Of a DNA stretch of 64,000 nt, positions 36,754 to 46,025 are shown piece after piece. Source of the DNA: Labilibaculum sp. K2S (GTDB lineage Bacteria; Bacteroidota; Bacteroidia; Bacteroidales; Marinifilaceae); assembly GCF_030372765.1 (NCBI RefSeq), contig NZ_JAUCMW010000001.1:468928-532927 (forward strand), given 5' to 3'. How positions within the stretch are numbered: the stretch's first letter is position 1; each line of letters begins with the position of its first letter. The position numbers were made by a program, and so were the translations under genes. The notes under the pieces are model-generated. The model was given only the letters and a program-made list of their open reading frames with translations, did not search any database and was not told the origin of the DNA.

Positions 36754-37140
36754 TGAAATAGTTTCTGATTTTTCCCATACGGAGCATCACATCAAAGCAT
36801 GTTGCCGGAGCAACAAAAAATCTTCTTCTTTCTTTGATTACTGATAATAAGAAATTAAGAAACAGGCTTTACTCCTGTCCATTTAAATGCAATTCCCAAA
36901 TGTTACATTTTTGTAGATTATAATTCTTCATTTTTACTAAAATGTAAAATCTCACCATTTATATAATTCTTATAAAAAGCCTTAATTCGTTGTATTACTT
37001 TTTATTAAGGTGAATTCTTGGTGTGGCTTTTTTTAATGGCACGTTATCTGCAAATAACATAACGAGGTTGTACTTTATAAAGCTTACGGCATTAACTCAA
37101 TTAGAGATATCGAATTGTTCAAATATTAAAAGCGAAAGAA
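36754..37140. other. Regulatory region of the molybdate/tungstate-type island
   Basis: No gene is seen. Besides the ModE-type operator listed separately, it holds a GTTGC-CGGA-GCAAC hairpin and two overlapping pairings, AAAAAGCC (36974-36981) with GGCTTTTT (37025-37032) and CCTTAAT (36980-36986) with ATTAAGG (37004-37010), which share the bases CC at 36980-36981 and so exclude each other. Confidence 0.5.
37042..37064. promoter_or_regulatory. ModE-type operator
   Basis: CGTTAT (37042-37047), 11 bases, then ATAACG (37059-37064), a perfect inverted repeat; an inner GTTAT-N6-ATAAC is also present. From memory the E. coli modA operator has CGTTAT-N12-ATAACG with the same half-sites. It lies 77 bases before the first gene of an operon whose last gene encodes a ModE-type HTH protein, so it is likely the autoregulatory site of the island. 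Confidence 0.65.
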
Positions 37141-37833
37141 ATGAGAAAATTAATTTTGGTCTTTGCAGCCCTTGTTGTATTGTTAGTATCCTGTGATAAA
37201 GAGGATAAGCCTTTGGTGATCACGCAGGGCGATTATCCTGTTAAAGAGTATTATTTGGAACGCGACCCTAAGGTAAATGTTTGGGGTGCAGGAATGGATT
37301 TTGTACATGCAGAATGTCAGCTTGACGAAACAGATTTGGATTATAAGTATATGGAATTGGAAGATGAATTTCCTTATGATGTTAAATTTTATGTTGTAAA
37401 ATCGTATTACTATGACACCAATGGCGATTTAAAAAACGAAGGCTGTCCGGCCATGTTGCTTTCATCGGAAACAAAGATATGTAAGCTTGGTGAAGGTGTG
37501 GATTACTTTAATTCGCTTACAAGTATAACCGAAGAAATGACTGCTCAATTAGTTACCGATCCGGTAATTGATTTCGAACAATTCAAAAATGAAACTGCAG
37601 GTTTTTACGAACGTGCGCCTTTGTTTGCGGCTCTTGATCAATGTGCTATTGGTCAAAAATTTAGATCTAATATTCTGGTGATTCCAGAGGGGAAAACAGA
37701 GCAGGAAGTACAACCTGTATATCTTGTGAAAACAAGCGAAGGTGCGTATGTGAAATTTATGGTAAAAGAGTTTAAACCTGCAAAGCCAAAGGAAAAGCAA
37801 ACCTTGGTTAGATGGCAGGTTGTTAGTGAGTAA
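37141..37833 (+). CDS. Outer-membrane lipoprotein, possibly HmuY-like
   Basis: A 230-residue lipoprotein; lipobox VLLVSC places the lipidated Cys at residue 18, and the acidic residues after it (DKEDK) fit surface export in Bacteroidota. No family is certain. The C-terminal part (PVYLVKTSEGAYVKFMVKEF) resembles the ending of HmuY-type lipoproteins, which sit next to TonB receptors and hand a ligand to them; this is a weak match. It contains four internal cysteines (AECQ, EGCPAM, KICKLG, DQCAIG) that could form disulfides or bind metal. First gene of the island, 43 bases before the TonB receptor. Confidence 0.75.
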   Translation: MRKLILVFAALVVLLVSCDKEDKPLVITQGDYPVKEYYLERDPKVNVWGAGMDFVHAECQLDETDLDYKYMELEDEFPYDVKFYVVKSYYYDTNGDLKNEGCPAMLLSSETKICKLGEGVDYFNSLTSITEEMTAQLVTDPVIDFEQFKNETAGFYERAPLFAALDQCAIGQKFRSNILVIPEGKTEQEVQPVYLVKTSEGAYVKFMVKEFKPAKPKEKQTLVRWQVVSE

Positions 37834-37876
37834 AATACGATTGAAGCAAAATTAAAATTCTGGTAAATTAATAAAA

Positions 37877-40126
37877 ATGAACCGATACATCCTTATAGTA
37901 TACAGTATTCTGTTTTGTTTTCCCTTATTCGGACAGCAAAAGCTTTCGGGCGTACTTACAGATGAATCGGGGAATCCGATTCCGTTTGCCACTGTTTGCG
38001 ATAGTTTGGGTAATGGCGTTGTATGCAATGAGTTCGGGAACTTTAACCTAGAGCTTCCCGATAGTCTGAATCGATGCATTATTGTAAGTGCTATGGGGTA
38101 CAATACCGACACCTTAAGAATTGATGTGGCTGACACGGCTTACCAATTAAGTTCTAAAAACTATAGGCTTACCGAAATAGCAGTGGTAAGCTGTCAATAC
38201 ATCAATAACAAGAGCCCCGTTTCAGCTTTTACTTCCGGCAAAAAAGAAATCCAGAGTTTACGTCCCCGTAATGTAAGTGAAGTGTTGCAAACCAAGGCAG
38301 GCTTTACCATCAAATCGGGCTATCAAGCACCTTTAAGCTTACGAGGTATGTCGGGCAAGAGGTTATTGGTATTACGTAATGGTGTACGACGTTTCAGTAG
38401 TTATCCGGCAGGCTATATGTCTCATACAATTAACGTATACGATCTGGAACGTATCGAAGTGGAAAAAGGAGCAGCATCGGTTATTTACGGAGCTGGTGCT
38501 ATGGCAGGTATTATTAATCTTATTGATAAGTCGCCTTTTAAACAAGACGGATTGAATGCAAAAATCACGACTGGCTATGGTTCTGTAGACCACGAGAAAA
38601 ATAGTTTGGTTTGCGGCGGATGGAGTAACGGAAAGTTTGCTGTAAAATCAGGATTTCGTTACCGCGATGCCAGTAATTTTAAATACCCCGATGGTACTGT
38701 TGCTGAAAATAGTTTTTATACCGATAAAGATTTGTTCGTAACCGCCGGATACAAATTATCCGATAAGCAAAATTTGATTTTCACAAGTGATTTTCACGAT
38801 GGAGGTCCATGGGGGAAGCCGGTCGGTTTTAACGGAACCAATTACATGAGAGTGCAAACCATAAATGAAAAGACGAATAATTATGTTTTGAAATACTGTA
38901 GTATAAACATGGGAATACTAAGTAATTTTGAAACAAGTGTTTTTTATTCAAACGAGAGAAGGGAGCTGACTAAAAGATATTATGCAGCTGCCGGATATCG
39001 ATTGTCGTATCTGGAAACGACCCGTTTTTCCGATTATTATTATGGAGCAAATATAAATACAGTAGTGGAAGTGTCCGACAGTTATCAGATAAAAACCGGT
39101 GCTGAAGCTTATAGTTTTCATATATCAACCCCAATTGATGTAGTAGATTATATCGAAGAAATAAATTTCAACAACAGAGTGAGTCAGAATGCACACAATC
39201 AGAATTTTGGTGTGTATTTAGAAAATAATGTCCGGCTAACTTCCCAAGTGAAAACGGTAGTTGGCATACGGTATAACAAGGCAATAATTAATCAGGGAAA
39301 TGTGCATAGTAGCGAACAAAACAAAGGGCTGGAACAACAAAAAGAAGCATTGAGTGGAAATACAGCTTTAATTGCACAAATAAAGAAAAACTCGACTCTC
39401 AAACTTAATCTGGCACGTTCGTTTCGAATGCCCGAAACTACCGAATTGTTTGCCGATAGTTATACATCGAACGGAATCATTTATGGAAATCCCGATCTGA
39501 AACCGGAATACTGCAGCAGTATCGACTTAAGCTATCGTGTTGTGAATAAGTATTTCGAATGGGAAGCAAGCCCCTTTTTATGGTTGATGAACAACATGAT
39601 TACCAAAGAGGAAATAAGTGGATTGCCGGGCACCAATTTTACCTATGTAAATATTGGTAAAACACGCCTTTGGGGAGGCGAAATAAATGGAAAATTACTG
39701 TTTGATAAAGTGCTGGAGGAAAATGACCATCTTTCAATACAGTGTGGCATATCCTACCTAAACGGAACTGATGTTAGCGAGTCGGCTGATTATTGGAGCA
39801 ATGGTACTCCCTTAAATTACGTGCCACCTTTCAATTTAAAAGGAGATATTAGTTACAGTGGCACATTTACGAAAAATGTAAAATACAACTGTAAACTTCG
39901 CAGTATTTATTACTCAGAACAATCGCGTTTGGGCGATAACCCATATGCAACGCCGGCTTACTTACTGCTTGGTTGCAATTTAGGCGTAAACCTGCCAAAT
40001 CTGCTCTCAAAACCATCATTAAATGTGGCTGTAAATAACCTGATGAACACCGAATACCAATGCTACCAGTCGTATTTACCCAGCGAGGGGCGGGATGTGC
40101 GTGTTTTCTTAACCTTCACCTTTTAA
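37877..40126 (+). CDS. TonB-dependent outer-membrane receptor
   Basis: A 749-residue receptor. Signal peptide at residues 1-20 (ending LFGQQ); a carboxypeptidase-regulatory-like domain at about 22-105 (LSGVLTDESGNPIPFATV); plug domain at about 115-230 (RPRNVSEVLQTKAGFTIKSG); beta barrel to the C-terminus, ending with aromatic residues (VFLTFTF). It resembles BtuB/FepA-type receptors rather than SusC (no SusD follows, and length is about 750). The genetic link to a FecB/FecCD importer and a ModE-like regulator suggests an oxyanion or its complex as ligand. A metallophore or corrinoid cannot be excluded. Confidence 0.93.
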   Translation: MNRYILIVYSILFCFPLFGQQKLSGVLTDESGNPIPFATVCDSLGNGVVCNEFGNFNLELPDSLNRCIIVSAMGYNTDTLRIDVADTAYQLSSKNYRLTEIAVVSCQYINNKSPVSAFTSGKKEIQSLRPRNVSEVLQTKAGFTIKSGYQAPLSLRGMSGKRLLVLRNGVRRFSSYPAGYMSHTINVYDLERIEVEKGAASVIYGAGAMAGIINLIDKSPFKQDGLNAKITTGYGSVDHEKNSLVCGGWSNGKFAVKSGFRYRDASNFKYPDGTVAENSFYTDKDLFVTAGYKLSDKQNLIFTSDFHDGGPWGKPVGFNGTNYMRVQTINEKTNNYVLKYCSINMGILSNFETSVFYSNERRELTKRYYAAAGYRLSYLETTRFSDYYYGANINTVVEVSDSYQIKTGAEAYSFHISTPIDVVDYIEEINFNNRVSQNAHNQNFGVYLENNVRLTSQVKTVVGIRYNKAIINQGNVHSSEQNKGLEQQKEALSGNTALIAQIKKNSTLKLNLARSFRMPETTELFADSYTSNGIIYGNPDLKPEYCSSIDLSYRVVNKYFEWEASPFLWLMNNMITKEEISGLPGTNFTYVNIGKTRLWGGEINGKLLFDKVLEENDHLSIQCGISYLNGTDVSESADYWSNGTPLNYVPPFNLKGDISYSGTFTKNVKYNCKLRSIYYSEQSRLGDNPYATPAYLLLGCNLGVNLPNLLSKPSLNVAVNNLMNTEYQCYQSYLPSEGRDVRVFLTFTF

Positions 40127-40137
40127 TATTTGTTGTT

Positions 40138-41331
40138 ATGATTGATATAAAAACCAAAATAAAACAGATTTTGCAGCAAACACCCGGTTGTGAGGAGTTT
40201 TTATATCCATTTCTGCATAAAATACAGGATGATACAAGCTTGATATCCTTGGCAACAATGCTTGATATTCCGGCAAGCATATTGCAATATGGTTTGGAAA
40301 GATCCATAAAAAGGGAAGAACAAAATTCCTGCAATTACCAACAGATGCGTGAACGTCTTATTAAACCAGGACATGTAAACATAGCAGGTTTTGTTAATTT
40401 TTTATGGCAAAACGAGTTTGTATATGAAATGAAAAGCAAGTCTGAAAAATCAGGCATTAAGCTCAACCTGAACATTTTCCCTAAACATTCTATAGAGCAG
40501 TTTCAGAATTATATATCGCTTTGCACTTCGCCCGACGATTTGCCGGAAATACTTATAGGGAAGGGCTTTAGTTCGTTTATGAGTCAACGATTTGTCGATA
40601 AATTTGTGAAAACAGGCTCCTATTCTCATCCCCCTGTTTCCGATAAAACGGGAAGAGTTTTTGCCAAAGCCAGATTGCAGGATTCGCAACACGATTATCA
40701 TCCGTTTGGTGTAGAAGAAATGGTGATGATCCATGACAAAACAATTCCTTTTTCTGAAGAATTACCTAAAACATGGATTTCAGTTCTGGAGCCAAAATAC
40801 GCCAATGCAATTATGCAAATGGGGAAAGCAAAACGTGATCATTTTGGCTTTAATATGATGCTTTATCTGTACACAAAAGTGGGTCGGGAGGGGATTGAGC
40901 AGTATGCATCGAATGTAAAGAACAAACAGCATTTTTCATACATCATTAAAAATATGGCCCGAAATAATGGTGATTCAGCTCCAATAAATATTGTACACCA
41001 GTTTGCAGGTCGGTTTATTCGCAGCGACGCGCTCGAAAAAACGGAAGTAATTACCACCAAAGATGGAAACCCATGCGTTTGTATTTTCTTTTTAATGAAG
41101 AATAGTTTATGTGATCATGGAATTGAAATGGCAAGGCACCTTTATTCACCACAGATAAAAAGCATCATGGAAAAATGGGGAACAGCGCATATTACATCAG
41201 AATTACCAACATCGGGCAATCCTAAAATACAGTGGGTCGGATGGAATAAAATTAAAGAATTGCCATTACCCTATTTAAAAGAAGAATTAAGCGAAACAGC
41301 ATACAATCACTATAAAAAAGCCGAATTATGA
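40138..41331 (+). CDS. Cytoplasmic substrate-binding-like protein with N-terminal DUF1858-like domain (paralog 1)
   Basis: A 397-residue protein. The frame is open upstream into the receptor gene, but the ATG at 40138 follows a TTGTTGTT leader 11 bases after the receptor stop. There is no signal peptide. Residues about 1-60 form a small helical domain (ILQQTPGCEEFLYPFLHKI, SLISLATMLDIP) like that of DUF1858/ScdA N-termini. The rest resembles class 2 periplasmic binding proteins for iron or oxyanions (DDLPEILIGKGFSSFMSQRF, LPKTWISVLEPKY, WVGWNKIKELPLPYL). It is a clear paralog of 44129-45340. A binding protein without an export signal probably handles its ligand in the cytosol. The ATGA overlap with the next gene shows translational coupling. 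Confidence 0.75.
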   Translation: MIDIKTKIKQILQQTPGCEEFLYPFLHKIQDDTSLISLATMLDIPASILQYGLERSIKREEQNSCNYQQMRERLIKPGHVNIAGFVNFLWQNEFVYEMKSKSEKSGIKLNLNIFPKHSIEQFQNYISLCTSPDDLPEILIGKGFSSFMSQRFVDKFVKTGSYSHPPVSDKTGRVFAKARLQDSQHDYHPFGVEEMVMIHDKTIPFSEELPKTWISVLEPKYANAIMQMGKAKRDHFGFNMMLYLYTKVGREGIEQYASNVKNKQHFSYIIKNMARNNGDSAPINIVHQFAGRFIRSDALEKTEVITTKDGNPCVCIFFLMKNSLCDHGIEMARHLYSPQIKSIMEKWGTAHITSELPTSGNPKIQWVGWNKIKELPLPYLKEELSETAYNHYKKAEL

Positions 41332-42320
41332 GACCAATAGTAACAATACTTTTTATCTGCTTTACACTTAACCTGTCTGCCAAAACAGTAATCGACATGG
41401 CAGGCCGAACAGTCGAAATTCCAGAAGAAATAGAGAAGATATTGCCATACGATTCAAAAACTTCTATACTCCTATATCCGCTTCTTAACGATAAAATGGT
41501 GGCCGCAGCAATGCTTCCGGGCAAAAAGAATTATCAATTTATTTCGTCGCAATACGCTTCCATACCCGAAGTTGATGTAAAGAATATTGAAGAAGTTTTT
41601 TCTGTGGCTCCACAGCTTATTTTTGCAGGTTTTTACGATAAAAATGAAAATAAGGAAAGTGTTCTGAAATTAGGTGCCCGGCTGTCGATCCCGGTTGTTT
41701 TTATTGATTTGTCTATTGATAATCTGGATCAGACCTATATCTTCTTAGGGAAACTATTTCACAAAGAGGTGGAAAGCAAAAAATATGTTTCATTTTTAAA
41801 TGACTTGTACTATCAAATTGACTCATTGAAGAAAGTAACCCCAGCCATAAAAGCAACTGCTTATTACACCTTGGGAACAACAGGATTATTGACCGACCCA
41901 TCGGGTTCAAAACACACCGAAGTATTCGATTTTTTAAATATTCCCAATGCTGCCAAAGTTGATATTCCGTCAGGCGGACATGCTCAGGTTAATATGGAAC
42001 AGGTGCTGATGTGGAACCCCGATTATATTTTCACAGCAAGTTTTAAAGGCAATTCAAGTGCTTTCTTAAGCATTACAAAGGATAGTAAATGGAAAAGTAT
42101 ACACGCCGTGCAGAAAGGAAATGTATATCAGGTTCCCGGTAAGCCATTTGCATGGTTTGACCACCCGCCGTCAATAAATCGTATTCCAGGAGCAATATGG
42201 TTGTGCCAGTTATTTTACGGACAATCGGAAACAGATACCCGTACTTCAATCATTCAGTTTTACAAATTATTTTATAATTATGAGTTAACACCTGCTGAAT
42301 ATCTCTCTCTTTTTAACTAA
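41328..42320 (+). CDS. ABC transporter substrate-binding protein, FecB/BtuF type
   Basis: A 330-residue class III (helical-backbone) binding protein of the PF01497 type. A signal peptide (MRPIVTILFICFTLNLSAK) exports it to the periplasm. Family marks are DMAGRTVEIPEEIEKILPYD at the start of the mature chain, PEVDVKNIEEVFSVAPQLIF, and the C-terminal WNPDYIFTASF plus VPGKPFAWFDHPPSINRIPG. The last segment, with its W, F and H residues, resembles the ligand pocket of MolA-like and F420/iron-type proteins. It works with the permease and ATPase that follow. Confidence 0.9.
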   Translation: MRPIVTILFICFTLNLSAKTVIDMAGRTVEIPEEIEKILPYDSKTSILLYPLLNDKMVAAAMLPGKKNYQFISSQYASIPEVDVKNIEEVFSVAPQLIFAGFYDKNENKESVLKLGARLSIPVVFIDLSIDNLDQTYIFLGKLFHKEVESKKYVSFLNDLYYQIDSLKKVTPAIKATAYYTLGTTGLLTDPSGSKHTEVFDFLNIPNAAKVDIPSGGHAQVNMEQVLMWNPDYIFTASFKGNSSAFLSITKDSKWKSIHAVQKGNVYQVPGKPFAWFDHPPSINRIPGAIWLCQLFYGQSETDTRTSIIQFYKLFYNYELTPAEYLSLFN

Positions 42321-42324
42321 GCAC

Positions 42325-43344
42325 ATGCAGATAAAATCTCACATACCATTTTTTCTATTACTTGTACTAGTGAGCCTTACAATCGGGATCTGTTCGCTTA
42401 TGTTAGGACGTTTCAGTATTACGGCGAACGATTTTGGATTGTTGTTTCGATCTCTTTTCAATTCCAATATTAAAATACCTCCGCAAATTACAACGGTACT
42501 ATTCGATATTCGTCTGCCACGTATTTTGGTTGCCTTTCTGGTTGGTGGCACTCTGTCTATAACAGGGGCAACCTATCAGGGCATGTTTCGCAATCCAATG
42601 GTATCGCCTTCTATTTTGGGCGTGTCGGCAGGTGCCGGTTTTGGAGCTTCGCTGGCAATTTTATTGGGACTTAGTTCATTCTTGTTACAAGGATTTTCTT
42701 TCATCTTCGGAATTATGGCCGTTGCAGCGGTGTATGCAATCAGTCATTCCACAGGGAAAAAGTTCGATAAATGCCTAACACTAATCCTCTCGGGTATGAT
42801 TGTAAGTGCTGTTTTTGCAGCACTCATTTCCATTCTGAAATATGTTGCCGACCCCAATAATGCACTGCCTTCCATTGTATATTGGCTTATGGGTAGTTTA
42901 TCGGAAATTGAAATGAAAGACCTTGGGTTTATTGCTGCTGTTTCATTGCCGGGACTATTGCTGCTGAGCTTATCGGGCTGGAAACTGGATATGCTTTCCT
43001 TTGGCGACGACGAAGCCAGAACCATGGGAGTACAAGTGAACCGCATACGCATAATGGTTATTGCCATTGCAACGCTTATGACAGCTGTGGCCATCAGCAT
43101 CAGTGGAATTATCGGGTGGGTGGGATTAATAATCCCGCATATTGCAAGAATGCTGATCGGTCCAAAAAATTCGGTACTGCTTCCTGCATCCTTTTTTATC
43201 GGCGGTATTTTTCTGTTAATAGTTGATGGATTTAGTCGTACGGTTTCTTCTATGGAAATTCCGCTTGGCATAACAACCAGTCTGATTGGAGCACCATTTT
43301 TTATTTATATACTCATGAAAACGTCTAAAAAGAATCAGGTATGA
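42325..43344 (+). CDS. ABC transporter permease, FecCD type
   Basis: A 339-residue permease of the BtuC/FecCD family with about ten membrane helices. Marks are LPRILVAFLVGGTLSITGAT, YQGMFRNPMVSPSILGVSAG and the coupling region GWVGLIIPHIARMLIGPKN. FecCD permeases carry vitamin B12, ferric siderophores, heme or, in the MolABC subgroup, molybdate/tungstate. It starts 4 bases after the binding protein and overlaps the ATPase gene by 4 bases. Confidence 0.95.
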   Translation: MQIKSHIPFFLLLVLVSLTIGICSLMLGRFSITANDFGLLFRSLFNSNIKIPPQITTVLFDIRLPRILVAFLVGGTLSITGATYQGMFRNPMVSPSILGVSAGAGFGASLAILLGLSSFLLQGFSFIFGIMAVAAVYAISHSTGKKFDKCLTLILSGMIVSAVFAALISILKYVADPNNALPSIVYWLMGSLSEIEMKDLGFIAAVSLPGLLLLSLSGWKLDMLSFGDDEARTMGVQVNRIRIMVIAIATLMTAVAISISGIIGWVGLIIPHIARMLIGPKNSVLLPASFFIGGIFLLIVDGFSRTVSSMEIPLGITTSLIGAPFFIYILMKTSKKNQV

Positions 43345-44117
43345 TAGCACTCAAAAATATATGCTGCGGATATGGTAAAAAAGAAGTATTGAAAGATATA
43401 TCATTTTCGATACCGAAAGCAAAATTCACTTGCTTGCTGGGGAAAAACGGTGTAGGTAAAACAACACTTTTCAAAACAATTCTAGGTTTATTACCAGCTA
43501 TGCGAGGAGAAATATTGTACGATGGGATGAATAGTACCGCGTTTTCTGCAAAAGAATTTGCCCAATTCATAAGTTATGTGCCGCAAGCTCATGGAACACC
43601 ATTCCCATTTACAGTACTCGATGTGGTGCTTATGGGGCAGTATGCCCATTCAAAAAGTATATTTGAAAACCCCCGGAGCAGTAATGTTGAAATTGCAGTG
43701 AATTGTATTCAAACGCTTGGCATAGAAAAGTTAATGCATAAAAACTTTTCGAAGATAAGCGGGGGCGAAAAACAGATGGTACTCATAGCCCGAGCCATGG
43801 CGCAACAACCAAAATTCATTGCCATGGATGAGCCAACATCGAATCTTGATATGGGTAATCAGGTTCGTGTCATGCAGCTAACCCGACTACTTACCCAGAA
43901 TGGATACGGGGTAATTATGAATACCCATTCTCCCCAACAAGCCATGCAATATGCCGACAAAGTTGTATTGCTTAATAATGGCACGGTATCGCATAAAGGA
44001 AACCCGGAAGATGTTTTGCATGCTCATACGGTTACCGATTTATACAATACACCGATGGAAATTGTTGAAGCATTTACAAGTTTTGGCGACAAAAGACGAG
44101 TATTAATTACTGTTTAA
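43341..44117 (+). CDS. ABC transporter ATPase, FecE/BtuD type
   Basis: A 258-residue ATPase with Walker A (LLGKNGVGKTTLFK, about residues 31-44), Q-loop (YVPQAHGTPFPFTV), signature (KISGGEKQMVLIARAMAQ) and Walker B (FIAMDEPTSNLD), and the H-loop in MNTHSPQQ. It energises the FecCD permease encoded immediately upstream. Start overlaps the permease stop (ATGA). Complete. Confidence 0.95.
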   Translation: MIALKNICCGYGKKEVLKDISFSIPKAKFTCLLGKNGVGKTTLFKTILGLLPAMRGEILYDGMNSTAFSAKEFAQFISYVPQAHGTPFPFTVLDVVLMGQYAHSKSIFENPRSSNVEIAVNCIQTLGIEKLMHKNFSKISGGEKQMVLIARAMAQQPKFIAMDEPTSNLDMGNQVRVMQLTRLLTQNGYGVIMNTHSPQQAMQYADKVVLLNNGTVSHKGNPEDVLHAHTVTDLYNTPMEIVEAFTSFGDKRRVLITV

Positions 44118-44128
44118 TTATTGTGGGT

Positions 44129-45340
44129 ATGATAACAGGAAACGAAAATTTATTGCAGCTGGCAGAAATGAGTAACGAACTTATACTTGTTTTTGAGAAA
44201 CATGGATTGGGCAGCTATCTTAAGTCTGAAAATTTGAATAAAATTGGTAAATACACTCGTTTGAACAGTTTATTGGCAGCAAAGAAAATTGAAAAAAGTC
44301 AATTTATAGCGAGTCTGAATCACGTACTTTTCAATGCAGCAACACAACAACCATCCAGTTTAATTCAGGCTCAACAAAATCTGCATTTTGCAGCAATGCT
44401 TCCGTGCGGATTGCGAAATCCATTTAAGGAGTATTTAGAATCATTTTTTACAGAAAATCCCGATCCGTTTAATTCACTCAATTACCTGATAGAAGGAAAC
44501 GTAAATCATGAATTATCCTACTATCCTTTACTCGATGGCATTACTGATAGTAATGAACTACCTGATATTATTATGGCTTCGGATGTGAATAATTTTTTTC
44601 ACAGACCATTCATGGAACGTTTTATTCAGAAGGGTGTATTCCGGACCTACACACCTTATGCACCGAACTCATACCTCGAAAAAATTGGCTATGCCGATCC
44701 TGAAGGCAATTTCACCATGTTTACTTCGAATATGTTGATTATGGTGGTTGACAAGCTAAAACTGGGTGACCGCAAAATACCTGAAAAATGGAGTGATCTG
44801 CTGGCTCCTGAATTCGAAAATGATATTATCATGCGGGGTGAAGAAAACTTCTTCTGTAACGCTGTCATGTTGCCTTTTTTTAAAGATAATGGATTCAGTG
44901 CCATCGAAACTCTGGCTAAAAACATTAAGAGTGGCTTGCACCCTGCCGAAATGGTTAAACTTGCCGGGACAGATAAAAAGGAAGGAGCTGCGGTTTACAT
45001 TATGCCTTATTTCTTTGCAAAACGCATTTTGAATAAAACTGCAGAGATTGTCTGGCCACAGGATGGAGCCATTGTTAGTCCGGTTTTTATACTGGTGAAA
45101 AAAGATAAAATTGAAGAGCATAAATTTTTACTTGATTTTCTCATGAGTGAAGATACCGGGAATATGCTTTCCGGCAGGTATTTCCCGAGCATTAATCCGG
45201 AAGTTTCACACCATAATTTTCCACAAACAGCCAAGTGGCTTGGGTGGGATTTTTTAAATAAACAGGATATTGGACAATTAAAGAACGATATGCGGGACGT
45301 GTTTATGAAAGTTTGGAACACTAAAACGATATCATCATGA
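44129..45340 (+). CDS. Cytoplasmic substrate-binding-like protein with N-terminal DUF1858-like domain (paralog 2)
   Basis: A 403-residue protein, paralog of 40138-41331. A GTG at 44123 is also in frame; I prefer the ATG at 44129. No signal peptide. Residues about 1-60 match the DUF1858-like pattern well (LLQLAEMSNELILVFEKHGL, ENLNKIGKYTRLNSLLAAKK). The binding-protein part aligns with its paralog at ELPDIIMASDVNNFFHRPFM, IPEKWSDLLAPEF and KWLGWDFLNKQDIG. Two such proteins flanking a FecB importer without export signals are hard to explain as transport components; they may bind the imported metal species in the cytosol. The ATGA overlap with the GTPase gene couples their synthesis. Confidence 0.75.
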   Translation: MITGNENLLQLAEMSNELILVFEKHGLGSYLKSENLNKIGKYTRLNSLLAAKKIEKSQFIASLNHVLFNAATQQPSSLIQAQQNLHFAAMLPCGLRNPFKEYLESFFTENPDPFNSLNYLIEGNVNHELSYYPLLDGITDSNELPDIIMASDVNNFFHRPFMERFIQKGVFRTYTPYAPNSYLEKIGYADPEGNFTMFTSNMLIMVVDKLKLGDRKIPEKWSDLLAPEFENDIIMRGEENFFCNAVMLPFFKDNGFSAIETLAKNIKSGLHPAEMVKLAGTDKKEGAAVYIMPYFFAKRILNKTAEIVWPQDGAIVSPVFILVKKDKIEEHKFLLDFLMSEDTGNMLSGRYFPSINPEVSHHNFPQTAKWLGWDFLNKQDIGQLKNDMRDVFMKVWNTKTISS

Positions 45341-46023
45341 TAAAACTAATAACCATAGCGGGTCCGCCATCGTCTGGGAAAACATCGGTAATTATAAAAA
45401 TGATAGAAAGTATTCCCGAATTAAAAGCAAGTTGCGGTGTAATAAAGTTCGATTGTCTTAGCTCGCTCGATGAGGAACAATACACAAAAAACGGCATCAC
45501 GGCAAAAACCGGATTGGCGGGTAATTTATGTCCCGACCATTATTTTATATCCAATATTGAAGAATGTTTTCAATGGGCAATTCTCAACAAATTCACAATT
45601 CTAATTACAGAAAGTGCAGGGCTTTGCAACCGTTGTGCCCCACATTTAAAGGACGTAACTGCAGTATGTGTCCTCGATAATTTAAGTGGTATTAATACAC
45701 CGGTAAAAACCGGTCCCATGCTTAAATTGGCCGATATTGTAGTGGTAACCAAAAGTGATTTGGTATCGCAGGCCGAACGGGAGGTCTTTCGATTTAAAAT
45801 ACAACAAGTTAACCCTAGATGTACGGTACTGTTTATAAACGGTATTACCGGACAGGGAGCCGATAAGATAGCCTCCAGAGCACTAAAGTCGAGAACAATT
45901 GACAGTACAAATAATCTGAAACTTCGTTTTTCAATGCCGGCGGCACTATGTTCGTATTGTCTTGGAGAAACCAGGGTTGGCGAAGATTTTCAAGTAGGAT
46001 TAAACCGTAAAATTAAGTTGTGA
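45337..46023 (+). CDS. P-loop GTPase, HypB/UreG/CobW-like metal chaperone
   Basis: A 228-residue SIMIBI GTPase. Walker A is GPPSSGKTSVI at about residues 9-19, the G4-like VTKSDLV at about 145-151, and the G3/switch region ITESAGLCNRCAPH at about 88-101. The CNRC in that switch region and the C-terminal CSYCLGETRVG may bind metal. HypB and UreG insert nickel into enzymes, CobW-type proteins handle zinc or cobalt; this one is a distant relative in a molybdate/tungstate-type island. Probable role is nucleotide-dependent metal delivery. ATGA overlap with the upstream gene; its stop overlaps an alternative start of the next. Confidence 0.8.
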   Translation: MIKLITIAGPPSSGKTSVIIKMIESIPELKASCGVIKFDCLSSLDEEQYTKNGITAKTGLAGNLCPDHYFISNIEECFQWAILNKFTILITESAGLCNRCAPHLKDVTAVCVLDNLSGINTPVKTGPMLKLADIVVVTKSDLVSQAEREVFRFKIQQVNPRCTVLFINGITGQGADKIASRALKSRTIDSTNNLKLRFSMPAALCSYCLGETRVGEDFQVGLNRKIKL

Positions 46024-46025
46024 AC

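Noticed and set aside
37877-40126. SusC-type polysaccharide receptor
   Set aside because: No SusD follows, the barrel is shorter than SusC and the downstream importer is a FecB/FecCD system.
42744-43271. 175-codon frame antisense to the FecCD permease
   Set aside because: Reverse complement of membrane helices; the permease is certain.
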